Part shown: one piece after another, positions 60,062-64,000 of the stretch | Numbering within the stretch: the stretch's first letter is position 1 | Layout: every line of letters begins with the position of its first letter | Assembly: GCF_040639655.1 (NCBI RefSeq) | Contig: NZ_JBFAAI010000040.1 | Location: 22,336 to 86,335, forward strand | Source: Actinoplanes sp040639655 | GTDB lineage: Bacteria > Actinomycetota > Actinomycetes > Mycobacteriales > Micromonosporaceae | Reading direction: 5' to 3' | Length of the DNA: 64,000 nt | The notes under the pieces: model-generated | Told to the model about the DNA's origin: nothing | The model's input: only the letters and a program-made list of their open reading frames with translations | The model's database searches: none | Position numbers and translations under genes: made by a program

Positions 60062-60994
60062 ATGCAGCGATGGCGGGGGTTGGAGACGATCCCGTCGGGA
60101 TGGGGCCGATCGGTCGTGACGATCGGTGTCTTCGACGGGGTGCACCGCGGCCACCAGGCGATCATCGGGCACGCCGTGAAGCGCGCCCGTGACTCCGGTC
60201 TGCAGTCGGTGGTGATGACGTTCGATCCGCACCCGTCCGAGGTGGTCCGGCCCGGCTCGCATCCGGCCGTGCTCACCGAGCCGGTCCGCAAGGCGGAACT
60301 GATCGAGGGACTGGGCGTGGACGCGCTGTGCGTGGTGCCGTTCACCCCGGCCTTCTCGCAGCTGACCCCGAACGAGTTCGTGCACGACGTGCTTGTCGAG
60401 TCGCTGCACACCGCTGCCGTGGTGGTCGGTGACAACTTCCGGTTCGGGCACCGGGCCGCCGGCGACGTGGAGCTGCTCGAGTCGCTCGGCCGCACGTTCG
60501 GCTTCACCGTCGAGGACGCGCCACTGGTCTCCGAGGACGGGCTGGTGTTCTCCTCGACGTACATCCGCAGTTGTGTGGACGCCGGGGACGTGCGGGCCGC
60601 GGCGAACGCGCTGGGCCGTCCGCATCGCCTGGCCGGTGTGGTGGTCCGCGGTGACCAGCGGGGCCGTGAACTCGGCTTCCCCACCGCCAATCTGATGACG
60701 CACCGATATGCCGCCGTGCCCGCCGACGGAATCTATGCTGCGTGGCTCACCCGCGGCGGTGAGAACGGTGCTCGTCTTCCGGCGAGCGTTTCGATCGGCA
60801 CCAATCCCACTTTCTCCGGCCGGGAACGGCGGGTGGAGGCGTACGTCCTCGATTTCTCCGGGGATCTGTACGGCGAGCGGGTGAGTCTCGATTTCGTCGC
60901 CCACCTGCGCGAGCAGCGGACATACGACGGCATCGATCCGCTGATCGCGCAGATCCGGGCAGACGTCGAAGAGACCCGGGTGTTGCTCGGATGA
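60062..60994 (+). CDS. ribF: Bifunctional riboflavin kinase/FAD synthetase
   Basis: The product is 310 residues. The N-terminal FMN adenylyltransferase domain has VTIGVFDGVHRGHQAII and the later SSTYIRS motif. The C-terminal riboflavin kinase domain has GRELGFPTANL and SIGTNPTFSG. It converts riboflavin to FMN and FAD. ATG 60062 has GAGGAG upstream. rpsO and pnp follow, the normal order, while truB has been displaced by the insert to the left. Confidence 0.95.
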   Translation: MQRWRGLETIPSGWGRSVVTIGVFDGVHRGHQAIIGHAVKRARDSGLQSVVMTFDPHPSEVVRPGSHPAVLTEPVRKAELIEGLGVDALCVVPFTPAFSQLTPNEFVHDVLVESLHTAAVVVGDNFRFGHRAAGDVELLESLGRTFGFTVEDAPLVSEDGLVFSSTYIRSCVDAGDVRAAANALGRPHRLAGVVVRGDQRGRELGFPTANLMTHRYAAVPADGIYAAWLTRGGENGARLPASVSIGTNPTFSGRERRVEAYVLDFSGDLYGERVSLDFVAHLREQRTYDGIDPLIAQIRADVEETRVLLG

Positions 60995-61002
60995 CCCCCT
61001 GG

Positions 61003-61008
61003 TAGGGT
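61003..61008 (+). promoter_or_regulatory. Candidate -10 of rpsO
   Basis: TAGGGT lies nine bases past the ribF stop and about 105 bases before rpsO, so the rpsO transcript would have a leader of about 95 bases. A TTG-type -35 is only loosely matched. Confidence 0.45.
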
Positions 61009-61108
61009 TGAACGGTCGTTGGAATATCCGACACCGGTCCCGCCTGCCTGCCCGACGCCGCGGGTCGCGGGGTAACCGTGAAATCGGCAACACAGAAGTC
61101 CGGAGAAC

Positions 61109-61378
61109 ATGGCGCTCGATCAAGAGACCAAGAACAAGATCATGGGTGAGTACGCGACCAAGGACGGCGACACCGGTTCGCCCGAGGTCCAGGTCGCGAT
61201 GCTGACCAAGCGGATCGCCGACCTCACCGAGCACCTCAAGCGGCACAAGCACGACCACCACAGCCGTCGTGGTCTGCTGCTGCTCGTCGGTCAGCGTCGT
61301 CGTCTGCTGAACTACGTTCAGAAGAAGGACATCGCCCGCTACCGGACGCTCATCGAGCGTCTCGGCCTGCGCCGATAG
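61109..61378 (+). CDS. rpsO: 30S ribosomal protein S15
   Basis: The product is 89 residues, the universal length. It binds the central domain of 16S rRNA. DTGSPEVQVAMLTKRIADLT and KHDHHSRRGLLLLVGQRRRL are highly conserved rRNA-binding segments. CGGAGAA lies just upstream of ATG 61109. The leader could carry S15 autoregulatory structure, but none is recognised here. A hairpin follows the stop. Confidence 0.97.
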   Translation: MALDQETKNKIMGEYATKDGDTGSPEVQVAMLTKRIADLTEHLKRHKHDHHSRRGLLLLVGQRRRLLNYVQKKDIARYRTLIERLGLRR

Positions 61379-61384
61379 TTTTGA

Positions 61385-61420
61385 TCCCGGGGGAGCGGCC
61401 GTTCGGCGGTTTCCCCGGGA
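61385..61420 (+). terminator. Hairpin after rpsO
   Basis: TCCCGGGG (61385-61392) pairs with CCCCGGGA (61413-61420) around a 20-base loop that can pair further internally. It lies seven bases past the rpsO stop. It may attenuate rather than end transcription into pnp. Confidence 0.6.
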
Positions 61421-61580
61421 AGCACCACTGACACCCCACGGACCCGCGCGGATCACACCCGTCAGCACCGGTCCTCGGTAGTGGTTCCCAGGTGACGTCC
61501 CTGGGCACTTCGATCGAAGACCGGCTCGGCTGAAACGCGCTGTTGACCGCCGGGTCCTCGACGAAGGAGTACCGCACTTC

Positions 61581-63938
61581 ATGACAGAGCAGAACAACGC
61601 TCTCGGCAACGAATCCCGCACCGCCGTCATCGACAACGGCTCGTTCGGCACCCGCGAGATCGTGTTCCGGGTCGGCCGCCTCGCACAGCAGGCTGCCGGC
61701 TCCGTGATCGTCCAGCTGGGCGACACCACTGTCCTCTCCGCGACGACCGCCAGCAAGCAGCCGAAGGACCACTTCGACTTCTTCCCGCTGACCGTCGACG
61801 TCGAGGAGCGGATGTACGCCGCCGGCCGCATCCCCGGCTCGTTCTTCCGGCGTGAGGGCCGTCCGTCCGAGGACGCCATCCTCACCTGCCGCCTGATCGA
61901 CCGGCCGCTGCGCCCGTCGTTCACCAAGGGCCTGCGCAACGAGGTCCAGGTCGTCGAGACCGTCCTCGCGCTGGACCCGTCCCACCCGTACGACGTCGTC
62001 GCGATGAATGCCGCCTCGATGTCGACGAAGCTCTCCGGCCTGCCGTTCAGCGGCCCGGTCGGCTCGACCCGTGTCGCGCACGTCGAGGGCCAGTGGATCG
62101 CGTTCCCGACCCTCGAGGAGCTTGAGCGGGCGACCTTCGACATGGTCGTGGCCGGTCGCGTCACCGCCGACGGCGACGTCGCGATCATGATGGTCGAGGC
62201 CGAGGCCACCCCGCACGCGATCAAGCTGATCTCGGCCGGTGCCGTCGCGCCGACCGAGGAGATCGTCGCGAGCGGCCTGGAGGCCGCGAAGCCCGCGATC
62301 CGCGAGCTGTGCCGCGCGCAGAGCGAGCTGGCCGAGATCGCCGCCAAGCCGGTCGCCGAGTTCCCGGTCTTCCTGGACTACCAGGACGACGTCTACTCCG
62401 CCGTCGTGGAGGCCGTCCGCGAGGAGACCGCCGAGGCTCTGAAGATCGCCGGCAAGCAGGAGCGCGAGGAAGCCCTCGACCTGGTCAAGGCGAAGGCGCA
62501 CGAGCTGCTCGACGAGCGGTTCGAGGGCCGGGAGAAGGAGATCAGCGCGGCGTTCCGCTCGGTCACCAAGTCCGAGGTGCGTCAGCGGGTGCTGCGCGAG
62601 CAGATCCGCATCGACGGCCGCGGCCCGCGCGACATCCGCGCGCTGACCGCCGAGGTCGGCGTGCTGCCGCGGGTGCACGGCTCGGCGCTGTTCGAGCGCG
62701 GCGAGACCCAGATCCTGGGCGTCACCACGCTGAACATGCTGCGCCTGGAGCAGTCGCTGGACACTCTCGCTCCCGAGAAGACCAAGCGCTACATGCACAA
62801 CTACAACTTCCCGCCGTACTCGACCGGTGAGACCGGCCGGGTGGGCTCGCCGAAGCGCCGCGAGATCGGTCACGGCGCCCTGGCCGAGCGGGCCCTGGTG
62901 CCCGTGCTGCCGTCGCGGGAGGAGTTCCCGTACGCGATCCGTCAGGTCTCCGAGGCTCTCGGCTCCAACGGCTCCACCTCGATGGGTTCGGTCTGCGCCT
63001 CGACGCTGGCCCTGCTCAGCGCCGGTGTGCCGCTGAAGGCCCCGGTCGCCGGTATCGCCATGGGCCTGATCTCCGACGAGGTCGACGGCAAGACGCAGTA
63101 CGTCGCGCTGACCGACATCCTGGGCGCCGAGGACGCGTTCGGTGACATGGACTTCAAGGTCGCCGGCACGTCCGAGTTCGTCACCGCCCTGCAGCTGGAC
63201 ACCAAGCTCGACGGCATCCCGTCGGACGTGCTGGCCGGCGCGCTGGAGCAGGCCCGGGAGGCCCGCGCCACGATCCTGTCGGTGATGACCGCCGCCATCG
63301 AGGGCCCGGCCGCGATGAGCGAGCACGCCCCGCGGGTCACCACCGTGAAGATCCCGGTCGACAAGATCGGCATGGTGATCGGCCCGAAGGGCCAGACCAT
63401 CAACGCCATCCAGGACGAGACCGGCGCCGACATCTCCATCGAGGACGACGGCACCATCTACGTCGGTGCGACCAACGGCCCGGCGGCCGAGGCCGCGGTC
63501 GAGCGGATCAACGCGATCGCCAACCCGACGCTGCCGAAGGTCGGCGACAAGTTCCTCGGCACCGTGGTGAAGACCGCCGCGTTCGGCGCCTTCATCTCGC
63601 TGCTGCCCGGCCGCGACGGCCTGCTGCACATCTCCAAGGTGGGCGACGGCAAGCGGGTCGACAAGGTCGAGGACTTCCTCAACGTCGGCGACAAGGTCGA
63701 GGTGTCCATCGCGGACATCGACGCCCGCGGCAAGATCTACCTGGACAAGGTCCGCCCGGAGGGCGAGGAGGCTCCGGCCGCTCCGGCCGCTCCGGCCGAG
63801 GGTGCCGCCGAGGGTGCTGCCGAGGGCCGGGAAAGCCGTCCGCCGCGCGAGGACCGTGGCCCCCGCGAGGGCGGTGGCGAGCCCCGGCGTCGCCGGTCGC
63901 GCTCGGCCGGAGGCGACCGCGGCGAGCGCCGCGACTAA
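61581..63938 (+). CDS. pnp: Polyribonucleotide nucleotidyltransferase (PNPase)
   Basis: The product is 785 residues, slightly long for PNPase. Two RNase PH domains surround a helical domain: EIVFRVGRLAQQAAGSVIVQ, then GGRIPGSFFRREGRPSEDAI-type residues (with GR in the sequence AAGRIPGSF), and in the second domain SNGSTSMGSVCASTLAL. KH (DKIGMVIGPKGQTINAI) and S1 (VVKTAAFGAFISLLPGRDG) domains follow. An Ala/Glu/Arg-rich tail of about 45 residues ends the protein. It degrades RNA phosphorolytically and can add 3' tails. ATG 61581 is preceded by GAAGGAG. Confidence 0.96.
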   Translation: MTEQNNALGNESRTAVIDNGSFGTREIVFRVGRLAQQAAGSVIVQLGDTTVLSATTASKQPKDHFDFFPLTVDVEERMYAAGRIPGSFFRREGRPSEDAILTCRLIDRPLRPSFTKGLRNEVQVVETVLALDPSHPYDVVAMNAASMSTKLSGLPFSGPVGSTRVAHVEGQWIAFPTLEELERATFDMVVAGRVTADGDVAIMMVEAEATPHAIKLISAGAVAPTEEIVASGLEAAKPAIRELCRAQSELAEIAAKPVAEFPVFLDYQDDVYSAVVEAVREETAEALKIAGKQEREEALDLVKAKAHELLDERFEGREKEISAAFRSVTKSEVRQRVLREQIRIDGRGPRDIRALTAEVGVLPRVHGSALFERGETQILGVTTLNMLRLEQSLDTLAPEKTKRYMHNYNFPPYSTGETGRVGSPKRREIGHGALAERALVPVLPSREEFPYAIRQVSEALGSNGSTSMGSVCASTLALLSAGVPLKAPVAGIAMGLISDEVDGKTQYVALTDILGAEDAFGDMDFKVAGTSEFVTALQLDTKLDGIPSDVLAGALEQAREARATILSVMTAAIEGPAAMSEHAPRVTTVKIPVDKIGMVIGPKGQTINAIQDETGADISIEDDGTIYVGATNGPAAEAAVERINAIANPTLPKVGDKFLGTVVKTAAFGAFISLLPGRDGLLHISKVGDGKRVDKVEDFLNVGDKVEVSIADIDARGKIYLDKVRPEGEEAPAAPAAPAEGAAEGAAEGRESRPPREDRGPREGGGEPRRRRSRSAGGDRGERRD

Positions 63939-64000
63939 GTGACAGCGAACGAAGGACGCGGGCCCGGCCCGAGGGCCCCCCGCGGCGCTACCCCGGCCCG
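63939..64000 (+). CDS. Start of a further gene, truncated by the window end
   Basis: GTG 63939 follows the pnp stop directly and opens a frame to the window edge (first residues VTANEGRGPGPRAPRGATPA). In many actinobacteria an M16-family zinc peptidase gene follows pnp, so this may be its variable N-terminus. Twenty codons are too few to identify it. Confidence 0.35.
   Translation, partial: MTANEGRGPGPRAPRGATPA

Noticed and set aside
57326..62347. A 1673-codon minus-strand open frame
   Set aside because: Only the part from ATG 59959 leftward encodes the kinase. The rest is antisense to ribF, rpsO and pnp, with the Arg/Val/Leu-rich look of GC-driven open frames.

Overview
The window is high-GC actinobacterial DNA. 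Gene order and content fit the Micromonosporaceae, most like Actinoplanes, although no species can be fixed from sequence alone. Indicators are pervasive GTG starts, a DUF2631 membrane protein, an F420-type luciferase-like oxidoreductase, the dxr-rip1-ispG order, the DUF4439/lipoprotein pair beside rimP-nusA-ylxR-infB, and promoters that place a TAggcT-like -10 box right at the start codon (leaderless transcripts). No rRNA, intact tRNA, CRISPR array or complete insertion sequence was seen.

Layout. 1-540: a small AlpA-like HTH gene behind a promoter set in a cluster of CTAGTC/GACTAG half-sites. 648-4116 (minus): yraN, a YifB/ComM ATPase and dprA, with a three-copy repeat between the last two. 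4458-7791: rpsB, tsf, pyrH, frr. 8049-11635: cdsA, rlmN and a DivIVA-domain protein. 11688-16026: a DUF2631 protein, a metallo-beta-lactamase/Rieske fusion, a PYROXD2-like flavoprotein and a YihY-type membrane protein. 16150-19859: dxr, a site-2 protease and ispG (MEP isoprenoid pathway). 19860-20226: a convergent intergenic stretch holding a long, almost perfectly paired hairpin. 20227-29393: a GNAT enzyme divergent from a PadR regulator, a hybrid PAS-PAS-kinase-receiver protein, an F420-type oxidoreductase, an ABC-2 exporter, a LuxR-type two-component pair and a MerR regulator. 29394-29995: a long gap with a lower-GC degenerate stretch.

29996-36601 is a catabolic cluster: APC permease, GlnA3/GlnA4-like glutamine synthetase homologue, aldehyde dehydrogenase, short-chain dehydrogenase and two gamma-glutamyl hydrolases. 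It reads as a gamma-glutamylation route for an amine. With an alcohol-type dehydrogenase and no amine oxidase, an amino alcohol such as ethanolamine is a better guess than a polyamine. It is followed by a 1181-residue signalling protein (sensor, histidine kinase, receiver, PP2C phosphatase and anti-sigma-like ATPase in one chain) convergent with a STAS protein, which may be its partner.

40614-51499 returns to core functions: leaderless map, a nucleotidyltransferase, the DUF4439 and lipoprotein genes, then rimP-nusA-ylxR-infB, a TRM11-like methyltransferase, DUF503, rbfA and a DHH phosphatase. A 29-codon ORF and a MATE exporter precede truB. Between truB and ribF lies an insert: an orphan type I methyltransferase (hsdM-hsdS, no hsdR) convergent with a 7TM hybrid histidine kinase and a lone receiver. 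The window ends with ribF, rpsO, pnp and the first codons of another gene.

Most of the window is conserved core genome. The parts best worth following up are the gamma-glutamylation cluster, the one-chain kinase-to-phosphatase protein, the orphan HsdMS/7TM-kinase insert, the small HTH gene with its operator array, the 29-codon ORF and the ispG-distal hairpin. None can be called a new system from sequence alone.
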